Origin: Aspidapion aeneum
Taxonomy: Eukaryota; Arthropoda; Insecta; Coleoptera; Brentidae
NCBI GenBank assembly: GCA_963576565.1
Contig: OY755044.1
Span: forward strand, 95,246,752-95,310,751
Length of the DNA: 64,000 nucleotides
Direction of reading: 5' to 3'
The stretch's first letter is position 1; each line of letters begins with the position of its first letter. Positions 1-10,370 of this stretch are shown one piece after another. The position numbers and the translations under genes are program-made. The notes under the pieces were generated by a model, which saw nothing but the letters and a program-made list of their open reading frames with translations, did no database searches and was not told the DNA's origin.

Positions 1-358
1 GAGTCTGTTCTATCTTGAGTACGTGTCTGTAGTTTCTTAAGTTTTTCTCGGTGAGTTGATCGTATCTTCTGTCGTTCTCTGTTGCACGTACTGTCAATTT
101 TACTCAGTATCGGTTCGTAGTCTTCCTCCCATGTGTGTCGTCTAATTTCCTCAAATCGCTCCTCCATGTCGGCGTTGAAGTTGGCTTTTCTCCATCGATG
201 GTAACTGATTTGGGATCGGATTAGTGCTTGGCTGGTCCTCTCTAAGATCTTCTTCGTTCTCACTCCCGGAAAGTTGGCTTTTAGGCGGAAACCAACCGGA
301 ATGACACCACTGTCGCGCGCCTCACACAAGAATGAAATGTGTTCTTCTTCCTTTATCA
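1..358 (-). pseudogene. Inverted N-terminal fragment of PLE protein
   Basis: Read on the minus strand from about 358 down to 1, there is one open frame of about 119 codons with no stop. It contains the segment SGVIPVGFRLK, which resembles the conserved 'DSG..P.GFRLK' region near the N-terminus of Penelope-like proteins. It lies back to back with the plus-strand RT frame, so it cannot be translated with it. It is either the inverted head of the same insertion or the truncated head of a second copy. The frame continues past the window edge. Confidence 0.7.
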
Positions 359-364
359 CTGTGA

Positions 365-2138
365 GTGACAACGTTGGACAGAAAGAAGCAACAAAAGACA
401 AACATCACCAGTCAAGAACAACGGGCAATCAAGAACCTGCAGGCTGACAAATCAATCAAGATTCTACCGGCCGACAAAGGAAACGCAACGGTGATCATGG
501 ATGTCGAGACTTACGACAAAAAGATCCAAGAAGTTCTGGAGAAAGGAGACTACAAGCAACTACCCAAAGACCCAACCACCACCATAGAAGGGCGCATCTA
601 CAGGACTTTGAAGAAGTATGCTGAAAATATCCCGGACGCTGCTAGATCCCGCCTGACTCCACACCACAGTAAGGCACCACATTTTTATGGATTACCAAAG
701 ATCCATAAGATGGATATACCACTGCGACCAATTACCAGCTCCAGGGACTCACCGACCAGCACTTTGTCGAGGTTTTTGTTGGACATAATTCAACCACTAC
801 AGGGTAAGTCCGAATCTTTTGTCAAAAACTCGGAACATTTTGTGGAGGTTTTAAAAGGTATCGAATTAGATCCCGGCGATAGATTTGTAAGTTTTGATGT
901 AGAAAGTCTCTACACCAACGTGCCAATAAATGAGTCACTCAGTATCATTAAAAACAAATTACAAACTGATGATACACTTCACGAGAGAACAACGCTATCG
1001 GTGGAGGGGGTGATGGATCTTTTGGAGCTCTGTCTCCGTAACTCTTACTTTCAAGTGAAAGATAAGTTTTACGCGCAAAATGATGGACTCCCAATGGGTT
1101 CATCTCTTTCGCCAGTGGTAGCAAACATCTACATGAAGTGGTTCGAGGGCCATGCGATCAACACAGCAAGAGTCAAACCAAAACTATGGCTACGATACAT
1201 GGATGACACATTTATTATATGGCCGGAAAATGATGACGAACTACAAAATTTTCTACAACATTTAAACGGTATTCGACCAACAATCAAGTGCACCATGGAA
1301 ATTGAAAAAAGATTCGGCCTTACCTTTTTTGGATGTTCTTGTCAAACGATTAGACAGAAACATTCAAACCACTGTATATAGGAAACCTACACACACGGGA
1401 CAGTACCTAAATTTTAAGTCTAATCATTCTGTTGCAACAAAACAAGGAGTTATAAGAAGTTTGTATTTAAGAGCCGTAAATATTTGTAGTAATAATGAAG
1501 AATTAACCACAGAAATTAACAACATTAAAAAGGACTTACAACAGAATGGTTATTCCGAGAAATTAATAAACTCAACGATATTTAAAATTAAAAACAAACT
1601 AAATGTACCAAATTCTCAAAATAATAATCCGTTAGGTGTTATTAACATTCCATATGTTCAAGGGATTTCAGAAAACATAAGACGAATAGCTAAACACTAT
1701 AATATAAAAACAGTATTTTCTTCGGGAAATACGATAAGAAGTTTTGTAACTAAAACAAAACCAGACAATCCCTCAAATAATAAGGAATGTATTTACCAAA
1801 TCCCGTGTGAGTGTGGTAAATCATATGTAGGTGAAACGAAACGCCCTCTTCAGGTTAGAGTAAATGAACATCTAAAAAGTACCCAATTAGGGGATATTGA
1901 AAAATCCGGTTTAGCAGATCATGCATGGTCAAATGATCACAGGATTCAGTGGTCAGAAGCTAAAGTTTTACATAAGGAGTCGCATTGGCGAAAACGAAAG
2001 TTTATTGAAGCTGCGTATATAATGCAGAATAAAGAAGTTTTCAGTCAACCAAGCACGGACATACCAAACATATGGAAACCACTCCTTAAGGAAAACAGGC
2101 GTCTTAAGATTAAAAAGGGGGCGGGCCGTCACACCTGA
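365..2138 (+). pseudogene. PLE reverse transcriptase + GIY-YIG endonuclease, one frameshift
   Basis: The first frame (365-1381) has PLE RT features: ILPADKGNATVIMD near the N-terminus, LPMGSSLSP, and the catalytic RYMDDTF at about 1190-1215. The second frame (1302-2138) continues with LPFLDVLVKR and ends in a GIY-YIG nuclease with IYQIPCECGKSYVGETKR and a downstream R..EH. The two frames are joined by a single-base shift in the A-run at 1304-1309; one A fewer would restore one frame of about 590 codons. It is otherwise uninterrupted, so the copy is young or the shift is a homopolymer assembly error. The N-terminal part is missing in this orientation. Confidence 0.88.
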
Positions 2139-2190
2139 CTGCACACCAAGTAGTATAAGTAGTAGCCTAGAGACTAGATTGTTTAGTTTA

Positions 2191-2231
2191 CACTTGATAA
2201 CGGTTAGAGATACTTACTAACCGAAACGTCG
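2191..2231 (+). ncRNA. Degenerate PLE hammerhead-like motif
   Basis: GGTTAG (2202-2207) pairs with CTAACC (2217-2222) as stem II and is followed directly by GAAACGTC, the 3' core and cleavage triplet used in PLE hammerheads. The upstream core reads TTGATAA instead of CUGANGA, so it is probably inactive. The position in the 3' tail of a PLE fits the known placement of these ribozymes. Confidence 0.45.
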
Positions 2232-2280
2232 TGTTTTAAAATAAATAAAGACAATGGAAGTCCGAAATTTTATTTCTACA

Positions 2281-2750
2281 CAATCATTGTCTACGAGTTT
2301 CAAACAAACAAATATTTAATGTTGCGTTAACTTCTTGGAACAGTATATTATTGGCAAATATAAGCGAACATTTTTATTATTACAATTGTTTCATGTTCTA
2401 TGGGGTGGCATATCATGGCCACAGTAGATTTAAAAGGAATGTATGAATAAATCATAATATATTTTTCAAATATTTGACCACCCTGCAGAAAAAAGTAACG
2501 GGTCTAAAACCAAAACATAAATGGACTATTTTTGTAACAACATAAAGTCAATTCAAAAATTGTTGTAATTAAACCTCTGGGTTTTTCAAAATAATTAAAT
2601 AAATACTACAGTTAAAATGTGTTAAATGGTTTTGGAGTTATCGTGTTACAAAAAGACCGCCAGCTTCACAAAATTTTGTAGTTAGGCCTTTTTGGAGCAA
2701 AATAACTTATTTTGAGTAAACATAAAAACTAAAAAAGTTTTTCTGACGAT
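2281..2750. other. Intron sequence, no recognised feature
   Basis: AT-rich sequence between the PLE tail and a foldback arm. I see no exon, coding frame or repeat that matches elsewhere in the window. Confidence 0.6.
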
Positions 2751-3150
2751 CTAAATTTCAGCAGAGGTACCATTTAACACCTCTCGTGGTTTGTTTTTGC
2801 ATTTGCGCCTTAGCCCAAGCGTCAGGGGATTTCTCTTTGCAAAAGGTTGAACAAAAATGAAATTTGGTGGGATGGTAGACATAGGTCCCCTGATAGTATA
2901 TCTAAGTTTGAGATCTCGGGGCGTATAGTGAAAACTCTGCATCGCGGCACTTGGAGGAAAATAGCACCGTCGGAGTAGGTGCTATAAAAAAAAAGTTCAA
3001 ATAAAATATGTAGATAACAAAATTGCGCACAACTTTGGTTTTATGCATTTTTTTGCTCCGACCAATAGTTTTTGCTTTACGGCGCGCCAAAGTTGGGGGT
3101 AGTTTGCAAATTTTAACAAAATCACTTCAAAAAATCATATCTTTTATAAA

Positions 3151-5101
3151 CCCAAGTAACATTTCTTTATTTATAGCAGAAGCTAAAAGGTTGCAGCGCC
3201 TTTCCTTAAAACCATTAATTTCAATGTTTGATCGCTAGCACGTTCCCATTACCCTTATATACCCCTTAGACCTCCTAAATGGGACTCCCCAATTGGTGGT
3301 GGCAACCTATGTATTAAACTCACTATAAAACCATAAGAAATAACCTCCAGCTTCGCCCTCTACCGGTTCCACCAGTATAGAACCTTTTAGAGCCTAAAGC
3401 TATTATGCCAGGTTCTAAAAGCAACTCAGAAACGTCCTCTATCCTATTATAAAACCAGATTTGGTAATTTGGTATCCTGGCGATTCTGTAGAATAACATA
3501 ATACCTTTAGAGTAAAGAAGTTTTCCTATAAAAGCTATGGCGATATTTTAGATTCACAATGGCTATATAAAATAATTTAGGTCACAAAATTGCCAAAAAT
3601 GTCAGAGTCCCAAAATTATTTTATCACATAAAAATATACCGAGTTTGTCGTTTTGTTGATGATCAAATTGCCTGCCAGATTTATTTTTCTGATAAAATCG
3701 TATCTGAAAAGCTCTCGAAAAAAGCGCGCCAGCTCAAGAATGCTTTTTAATAGTTTTTTGATAACAAAATAACAAATATTTAAAATTTAAAAAAAATCAT
3801 TTACACTATTTACCATTAAAAAAGTCTGTTTGGTTTACATAACTCAAAATTAAAGTAAAATTATTGTTAAAAAACACTGCTAAAACGACTAGATAAACAT
3901 TTTTTCTTTACAATATTTTTTAAATAAATTTTTATACGCCATTATGGTTTTAGAGTGGTCACTTGGTTTTATTTGTTCGCAACAAGAATTTTTGAGTGCC
4001 CTTATGAAACCAACAAAAAAGAATAAGGTAAACATAGTCAATATAACCTCACTTAAATTTTTTGTATTTGTTTTTAAAGTGTTTAAAAGCGTATAAATCA
4101 ACACTTTTAAATGTTTTTTATCGTGCAATCTCGACACAATCGAGAGGGCCAGTGCAATGATATTCGTTGTGCGTGCAGGTTGGAGGGCAACCTCTTATAT
4201 TGGCCGTCTAAACAGGCCTTATCTAGGCCTGGGTGTCCTACCCAGGAGGACGGAAACTCAACAATTATTAATTATTGGGCTTTAAATAATCAATCTTGCA
4301 ATAGGTAGAGTCCCTGTATGTTGACATATTTGGATATATTATCCAAATATGTCAACATACAGGGACTCTAGCAATAGGTAGGTACCAATCTGTACCTAGG
4401 TATATCTATTATTTTTACAATAATACCTAAAAAAATAAAACACGAAAGTATTTACTTACTTCTGTTAGAACCCTTAAGGAAACAAGGTTTTATATGGCCG
4501 CCTATTTAAATAATATTTAATATGCAGCTATGGGTAACTATAAATACAAAAGAATTAAGTTTACCTTTAAGCCTTTCAATAAAACCTTTTTAAAATGCTG
4601 AAAAGTAATGGCAAAAACCAAAAGTCTAAAGTTTATATTTACCACTCTTAAAAACCTTAAGGAAACTAGGTTCTATATGGCCGCCTATCTAATCATATTT
4701 ACTTTTAAACTACTGGTAACTATAAAAACAAAAGGATATAAGATAACCTTTTAGCTCTATTATAAAACACTTTTGTGATGACCTGAAGTAATGAAGAAAA
4801 CTAAATGACCAAAGTTTATAGTTATTTCTTTTTAAAAACTTTAGGTAAAATGGTTTTATAAGACCATCTTTATAAATCAGAAATTAATAAAACCAAAAGT
4901 GTCTAAAAGGAACAGAAGGAATATCAGTTTTATTATACTCCCTTTATAAATCACTTTTTGGTTGTATAACACCCCTTTAGGTAATTGGCAATATAAATTA
5001 CCTTTATGTAGCCAAATTGATCCTAAAACCCATAACAGCACCCTCTAAATAACCTAGGAACCAAATTAATAAAACCTTGAGTGGTAATAATGTTACTTGG
5101 G
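3151..5101. mobile_element. TIR DNA transposon family 'N1', copy 1 (non-autonomous)
   Basis: It starts CCCAAGTAACATT and ends AATGTTACTTGGG, a 13-bp terminal inverted repeat. A near-identical copy lies at 29459-31476 with the same ends in unrelated flanks, which fixes both boundaries. The 1.95-kb interior has no transposase-like frame. It contains internal degenerate repeats such as CTTAAGGAAAC..GGTT(C/T)TATATGGCC, seen twice. The superfamily is not clear and a target duplication could not be defined with confidence. A hairpin insertion at 4306-4370 is unique to this copy. Confidence 0.8.
4306..4370. mobile_element. 65-bp palindromic micro-MITE with 8-bp target duplication
   Basis: A nearly perfect hairpin: TAGAGTCCCTGTATG... 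reads identically from the other end, with only a few loop bases. It is flanked by GCAATAGG at 4298-4305 and 4371-4378. The sister copy of the host transposon (about 30750) lacks it, so this is a real insertion. Eight-bp duplications and a 5'-TAGAG end (YARNG) match the hAT superfamily. Related ends occur at 8604-8639 and, more distantly, at 38355, 39767 and 41090. Confidence 0.8.
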
Positions 5102-5590
5102 ATATAAGGTCCAATGTAACGAATCAAGCATCAGTTTACTTAGAAAACCTTACTCTTATAGAAAAAAAATATACCAGAATTGTTTGGTAGCCATATTTGT
5201 TTTAATCCGCGATTAAACTCTGATTTTGTTAAAATTTGCAAACTACCCCCCAACTTTGGCTCGCCGTAAAGCAAAAACTATTGGTCGGAGCGAAAAAATG
5301 CATAAAATCAAAGTTGTGCGCAATTTTGTTCTCTACATATTTAATTTGAACTTTTTTTTATAGCACCTACTCCAACGGTGCCATTTTCCTCCAAGCGCCG
5401 CGATGCATAGTTTTCATTCCCCCCCCCTCGAGCGGCAACCCCCCGAGGTCGCAAACTTAGATGTACTATCAGGGGACTTATGTCTACCATCCCACTAAAT
5501 TTCATTTTTGTTCGACCTTTTGCAAATAGAACCCTAGCGCTTTGTAAAATTAAGGCCTAAATCTCAATCCCCGGTACCTAAAATACTTAC

Positions 5591-5849
5591 CAAAATGAAT
5601 TAAAATAATAAATACTATAATCAGTCTTGCCACAGACAATGTCCAGGTGTTCTCTTCAAATCCACCAATGGTTTCTCCGGTTTCAATTTCCAGAACGGGA
5701 ATATAAAAGAAAACGCATCGACATTGTTTTGATTCATCTGAACACATTTGGTTACAATGACTAGTTAGGGTTCCAATATATGCAGTAATTACTGTCAAAA
5801 TTGTTGGAAGGAACTTTAAACCGTAGCACCATAATATAAATAGAGTTGC
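5591..5849 (-). CDS. TMEM94: TMEM94-like exon (C-terminal membrane region)
   Basis: Last host exon visible in the window. The acceptor TTTTTAG lies at 5850-5851 on the minus strand and the donor GTAAGT starts at 5590. It begins in phase 0 (ATLFILWCYGLKF) and ends one base into a codon, for 86 codons plus one base. It encodes two hydrophobic helices around a cysteine-rich loop, ending LSVARLIIVFIILIHF. This corresponds to the late transmembrane region of TMEM94. The remaining C-terminal residues must lie on exon(s) left of the window; I found none in 1-5590. Confidence 0.85.
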
Positions 5850-6659
5850 CTAAAAATGAGGTTATATTATAATAAAATTAGCAAGCTGCCAAACCAAAAA
5901 AGTGTCATTTAAAGCAGTAGGTCAGGCGTTATCAGGCGCTCTGGGAAGAAACGGAAATCCTCCTTATCGGGCAGGTAAGGGCCTCCAGACAGTGTGCCTG
6001 AATGAAGTATAGGTTACATAAAGATGGTTCCAAAAACTAATTGCACATTTTGGATATGGACTTTTTCCTGACTTCAGAGCCATATTCATATAAATCCTAG
6101 CTGATCCTCTTCTCGAAATTTTATCAATTTTTGCGTTTTTTCTAGTTAGTGTAGGCACTGGCTCCTGTCACGTTTGACCTAATATGTGCTCTCAGTTTGA
6201 CTGCGCGGCTTCGTTAAGCACTCATAGCAGTATAAAAAAAGTTTGCTCACGTGGTCGAATTTATGGTCGTTTGACCGCCATCTTTGAAATGGCCGCCTAA
6301 TTAAAATATGTTTTGTTTAAGCGTATCTTCCTACCCAGTGGTCCTATTTTAATTTTTTAAAGCTCGTTTTACTCGTTTTTGAAAGCCAAACAAATTTTGT
6401 CATCTAAAGGCACGGCAGTGCCTCGCCAAGTTCGCGCGCCGTAACCATCTTTTCTGGAAACATTTCAGCCGATATTTGACCTACCTAAAACTCTACCTCG
6501 GAAGGAGCTAGGAATCTTAAACTTTGCACAGTCGTAGATCTCCATGGAGTTAACAACCCCTCCACGTTTCATGGAATTCCATATAGTAGTAAAGTAGTTA
6601 CGAAATTTCAAAAAACGTCGAAATTGCCACTCACTCACTGACTCACTCATGTATAGATC

Positions 6660-7570
6660 ATCAATATTCTACTGTACTTCCAGACATGCTACAATGCTGA
6701 AATTTGGCAGACTGATAGAAATTATGACCAAACTCCTGGGAAAAATCAAAAAACCCCAAAATTTTAATTTACTCCCCTCCCCTATACATTTATAGTTATA
6801 TAAAAGTAGCATCGCCCACTTCCAGAAATGCTAGAGATTTGAGCTTTGGCAGACTGATAGGAACTATGATAAAACTATAGGAAAAAATCAAAAAACCCCA
6901 AAATTTTAATTTACTCCCCTCCCTTATACATTTAAAGTTATGTTAAAGTAGAATTGCCCACTTCCAGAAATGCTAGAGAGTTGAGCTTTGGTAGACTGTT
7001 AGGAACTATGATAAAACTATAGGAAAAAATTAAAACACCCCAAAATTCTAATTTACTTCCCTCCCCTATAAATGTTAAGTTAAGTAAAAGTAACATTGCC
7101 TACTTCCAGACATGCTAGAGAGCTGAGCTTTGGAAGACCGATGGTAACTATGAAAAAGTTATAGAAAAAAATTAAAACACCCCAAAATTCTAATTTACTT
7201 ACTTACTTACTAAAAGTAACACTGCCCACTTCCAGAAACGCTAGAGAGCTGATCTTTTTAAGACCGAAAGACAATATGATAAAACCAAAAAATTTAAAAA
7301 CACCAACATTGTAATGCCTCTCCTATAAATGTAAATTTATATAAAACTAACATTGCACACTTCCAGAAACGCTAGAGAGTTGAGCATTGGAATGCTGATA
7401 GAAATTATGATAAAACCATGGGAAAAAATTTAAAAAGTCCAATATTTACATGTAAAATTATGTAAAAGTAACATTGTGCATTTTCAGAAACGCTACGAGA
7501 GCTGAGCTTTGGAAGGCTAATAGGAACTACGATAAAACCATGGAAAAAAATTAAAAAACCTCAAAAATTT
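6660..7570. repeat. Tandem repeat array, about 7 units of 122-143 bp
   Basis: The phrase CACTTCCAGAAACGCTAGAG and its variants recur at about 6675, 6818, 6960, 7102, 7228, 7360 and 7482. Each is followed by GAGCTTTGG..GACTGATAGGAACTATGATAAAAC variants. Later units are more diverged and shorter. A single related unit occurs around 35110-35215. Confidence 0.8.
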
Positions 7571-8603
7571 AAGTAAGGCATTGCAAAAGTTTTGAACAAT
7601 ATTCCGCATATTTTTCTACTTTAAAAATTAAGTATTATCCAATTCCTTTAAAAAAGAAGTGAAATCATAACAAAAACATTTCATGTAAAAAAAAGCCAAG
7701 TACGCGAAAATGGCATTCCGTAAAAAGAATTGAGATAAAAGTAAAGCCAAGTTCTCCAATACAAATTTCAAAATGAAAGGTTCTTACTAGTTTGGAAATA
7801 TTTTTTTAAACTTTTTTTATGATAATATATTTTTTGAAAAATTACATAGTTTTTGAGATATACCAAGATTATTAGTATTTCCGCTTGCAAAAGAGTTAAA
7901 ATAATACCCATGCTCATTTTATTGTAGCTATAATATTATTGACATTTGTTTTTTTTTGTTACATACAAGGCTTTAAACCTTTCACAGAAGAGGATATTGA
8001 CTATATGAAGACCACAGGCAAAAAAGGCGCTATGTCAATTTTTAAAGAAATTGAGTTATTAGTGCCATTATTAGAAAAATTTTAAAAGTTTCACCATATC
8101 GTATCGATCAGGCTATAAATGCGCTTGGTGATGAGTAATTTCAATTTGTAATATTGACGAACAGGCTAAAAAGGCGCCATGATCCAACTTTAGAACGGGT
8201 TTTCTCAAAATCCCGTTTTTTGACATAGGGCCTTCTTTGCCTGTGGTCTTTATATGTTTTTAAAGTTCGTTAAGGTTGCTTTAAACGAGGGTGGTTTCTG
8301 AAACTGTTCACAATATTATAGAAAAAGTGAATTTGCAACGAAACGATGCATCCTAGCGAAAAACGATAAAATTAATTTTTTATAGTACATTTAATTTCGC
8401 TTCTTCTGATGTATGACTTACCGTCCTAGCTTTGATAGTTTCTTACACAATGATCAGAAGAAGAAGCAGAATTAAAAGCACTATAAAAAATTATTCTTAA
8501 CGTTTTTCGCTAGAATGCAACGTTTCGCTGCAAATTCACTTTTTTTATAATCTTGTGAATAGTTTTAGAAACAACCCTCTTTAAGGCAGTCTTTAGGGGT
8601 ACC

Positions 8604-8639
8604 TAATATATCCAAATATGTCAACATACAGGGACTCTA
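8604..8639. mobile_element. 36-bp single-arm micro-MITE with 8-bp target duplication
   Basis: The insert reads as the loop plus one arm of the 4306-4370 hairpin, ending CAACATACAGGGACTCTA. It is bounded by perfect GGGGTACC copies at 8596-8603 and 8640-8647. Only one of the two terminal repeats is present, yet the target duplication is complete. Confidence 0.75.
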
Positions 8640-9245
8640 GGGGTACCATCCATCGAAGTTTAAAAATATAAAGTCAATATCATATTCCGTGAAAGGTTTA
8701 AGGCCTTCTATGTAACAAAAAAAAACTGTCAATAATATTGTAGCTACAATAAAATAAGCATGGGTATTATTTTAATTTTTTGCGAGCGGAAATACTAATA
8801 ATCTTGGTATATCTCAAAAACTACTTGATTTATTAAAAAATGTGTAATAACAAAATTTATTTGCCTTTAAAAAAGTAGTAAAACAAGCCTTAAAAAATTA
8901 AAATCGGATGAGTGGGTAGGGATATACGCTTAAACAAAAAATCTATAAATTTGGCGGCCATTTTCAAAGATGGCGGCTAAACAACCATGAATTCGATCAC
9001 GTGACCAAACCTTTTTTATACAACTATGGGTGCTTAACAATGGCCCGCAATCAAACTGAGCGCACATATTAGGTCACACGTGACAGGAGCCAGCCAAAAT
9101 TGATAAAAGAGGATCAGCTAGGATTTATATGAATATCGCTCTGAAGTCAGGAAAGAGTCTATATTCAAAATGTGCAATTAGTTTTTGGAACCATTTTTAT
9201 GTAACCTATACTTTGTTCAGGCACACTGTGTCCAGGGCGAGGTCT

Positions 9246-9540
9246 GTTCTCACACTCGGGAGAAAAGATATGAGACTGGTGGTAGGGCTTTTAACAGGAC
9301 AATGTCGCCTTAATAAACACCTTAGCATTCGCTGTGAATCGCTTAAGATTTGAGTGTCTATGATGTATGGAGGATGAAGAACCTTCTCCAGATATCTTAA
9401 CCGAGTGCCTGGCACATTTTGGAAGCTGTGTGCTTAGCTCTAGAGATATTATAAAGTTTCAACCCAGAAACATCTGCTTCTTTGCTAAGGCGGCGGTATT
9501 TCAGGGTTGAAACAGTGGACAGTGCATGGATTTTCCCGCC
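9246..9540 (+). pseudogene. LINE remnant (C-terminal region after RNase H)
   Basis: A short plus-strand frame reads LGRKDMRLVVGLLTGQCRLNKH, which matches the 'LTGH..L..H' region at the C-terminal end of Jockey/I/R1-type LINE proteins (compare LIGTLTGHNRLRKH near 27540). It is followed by stops and frameshifts. It is a dead fragment with no 3' tail identified. Confidence 0.55.
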
Positions 9541-9701
9541 CACAAAACTCCATTCATTCATTTATTCAAAGCAGTAGGTTAGTTTGACGTCTGCTTAAGC
9601 CAAAGCGGAATTTACCTATTTATTACAATCGTTCGAAACTGATTGTAAGTGAAGCTTTAAAAAGAAAAAAGTTTTCTTTTTCCCAAATCTTAAATACTTA
9701 C

Positions 9702-9913
9702 GTCCCAATTAAATGTCGCCTGCATCTTTCCTTGGGGTTTTTTCATAATGTCCGAGTCAATGGATCTTAAAGAAAGTGCAATGGCTATGGCTGGTGTAAC
9801 GATAAGAAGAAGCCACAAGTTATGACCGGTAGTAAGCAGACCGGGCAACATCAAAGTTAGAACGATCACTTGCATAAAACTCAGCACAACGCAACAACAC
9901 AACCAATATTGAA
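9702..9913 (-). CDS. TMEM94: TMEM94-like exon (transmembrane pair)
   Basis: Acceptor TTTTTTAG lies at 9914-9915 and donor GTAAGT starts at 9701. It begins with the last two bases of a split codon (VQYWLCCCVV...) and ends in phase 0 at NWD. It encodes two hydrophobic stretches, CCCVVLSFMQVIVLTLMLPG and LWLLLIVTPAIAIALSL, aligning with the membrane segments that follow the cytoplasmic domain in TMEM94. Phases agree with the exons at 14575-14771 and 5591-5849. Confidence 0.88.
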
Positions 9914-10022
9914 CTAAAAAATATTAACAACCGTAAGTTCTAGTACCCGTGAATTTAAGAATCAAAAAAGTGAACTTGAACTTATCCTCACGGGGGTACA
10001 AGAACTAAGGGCCCCTATAATA

Positions 10023-10070
10023 AGTTTTGACCATTAATTGTTGCGTCCTTATGGGGCTCCTCAGAACACT
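10023..10070 (-). ncRNA. Decayed hammerhead motif
   Basis: On the minus strand AGTGTT-CTGAGGA-GCCCCATAAGGAC is followed by GCAA instead of GAAA, and the stem I partner is AAAACT. The core is broken at one invariant position. Confidence 0.5.
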
Positions 10071-10129
10071 ACTTGGTCAATGTGACAGCCTTGCGAAGTT
10101 AATTAGACCACGTTTATCGTAAAAAACCA

Positions 10130-10197
10130 AACAGTCACTGCATCCTGCAAGCCTGGCGTCTCAGAGAAGACACTACGTCTTCGTGATGCAGTGATCC
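10130..10197. repeat. Short hairpin insertion related to 11855-11908
   Basis: CAGTCACTGCATCCTG at the left end pairs with GATGCAGTGATCC at the right, with a second small hairpin (GAAGACACTACGTCTTC) inside. The terminal sequence resembles the hairpin at 11855-11908. It lies in the middle of a retrozyme-like copy that lacks it elsewhere. Target duplications are unclear. Confidence 0.45.
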
Positions 10198-10370
10198 TAA
10201 GTCTAACCCGCAAAAAGCGCCATCTATAATAAGAGCAGGCGAGTAATAAACTGCTACATATCGATCAATTGAAAAGAAGAATCCATCCGTAACCTTGGAC
10301 AGCACATTGCCTTTTAGATCAGATCAACGCTGATATCCAAGATGTCAGCGTCAGTCAGCTGAATGTTAAT

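Larger units (their letters stand above)
1..2275 (+). mobile_element. Penelope-like element with inverted 5' part
   Basis: The element contains, left to right, an inverted N-terminal coding piece (minus strand, 1-358), reverse transcriptase and GIY-YIG endonuclease coding sequence (plus, 365-2138) and a short 3' tail with a hammerhead-like motif. PLEs are retroelements that insert by target-primed reverse transcription, and inverted or tandem terminal pieces are typical of them. The strand switch falls at about 359-364. The left end may continue beyond the window. The same 3' tail (GAAACGTCGTGTTTT followed by an A-rich run) occurs twice at 28495-28690. Confidence 0.85.
2755..5530. repeat. Foldback element, arms split by a nested transposon
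   Basis: The segment around 2840-3125 is repeated in inverted orientation at 5215-5530. Shared landmarks are a tract ending ACTATTGGTCGGAGC, GCACAACTTTG and the GGTAGACATAGGTCCCCTGATAGT region, with moderate divergence. The space between the arms is almost wholly filled by the 3151-5101 transposon. No coding sequence was found in the arms. The outer limits are approximate. Confidence 0.65.
5985..9245. repeat. Large nested palindrome (foldback) in intron
   Basis: Three inverted-repeat pairs are stacked inside one another: about 5985-6330 with 8895-9245, about 7790-7985 with 8685-8885, and about 8325-8430 with 8450-8560. Landmarks of the outer arms are the ATTTATATGAATAT tract and GGCCGCC/GGCGGCC motifs. 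The left side is lengthened by a block shared with 35110-35215 and 37516-37690 (around 6465-6720) and by a tandem array. No transposase frame was recognised. Confidence 0.65.
9945..10370 (-). mobile_element. Diverged hammerhead-bearing repeat (retrozyme-like)
   Basis: A degenerate copy of the family at 24985-25925: TACCCGTGAATTTAA at 9950, a CTCACGGGGG block, a CGTCCTTATGGG block and GCGCCATCTA. A small hairpin has been inserted at about 10130-10195. Confidence 0.65.

Noticed and set aside
1..5590. Final TMEM94 exon(s)
   Set aside because: I searched the minus strand left of 5591 for the expected C-terminal membrane segment and found only PLE, foldback and N1 sequence; the exon must be outside the window.
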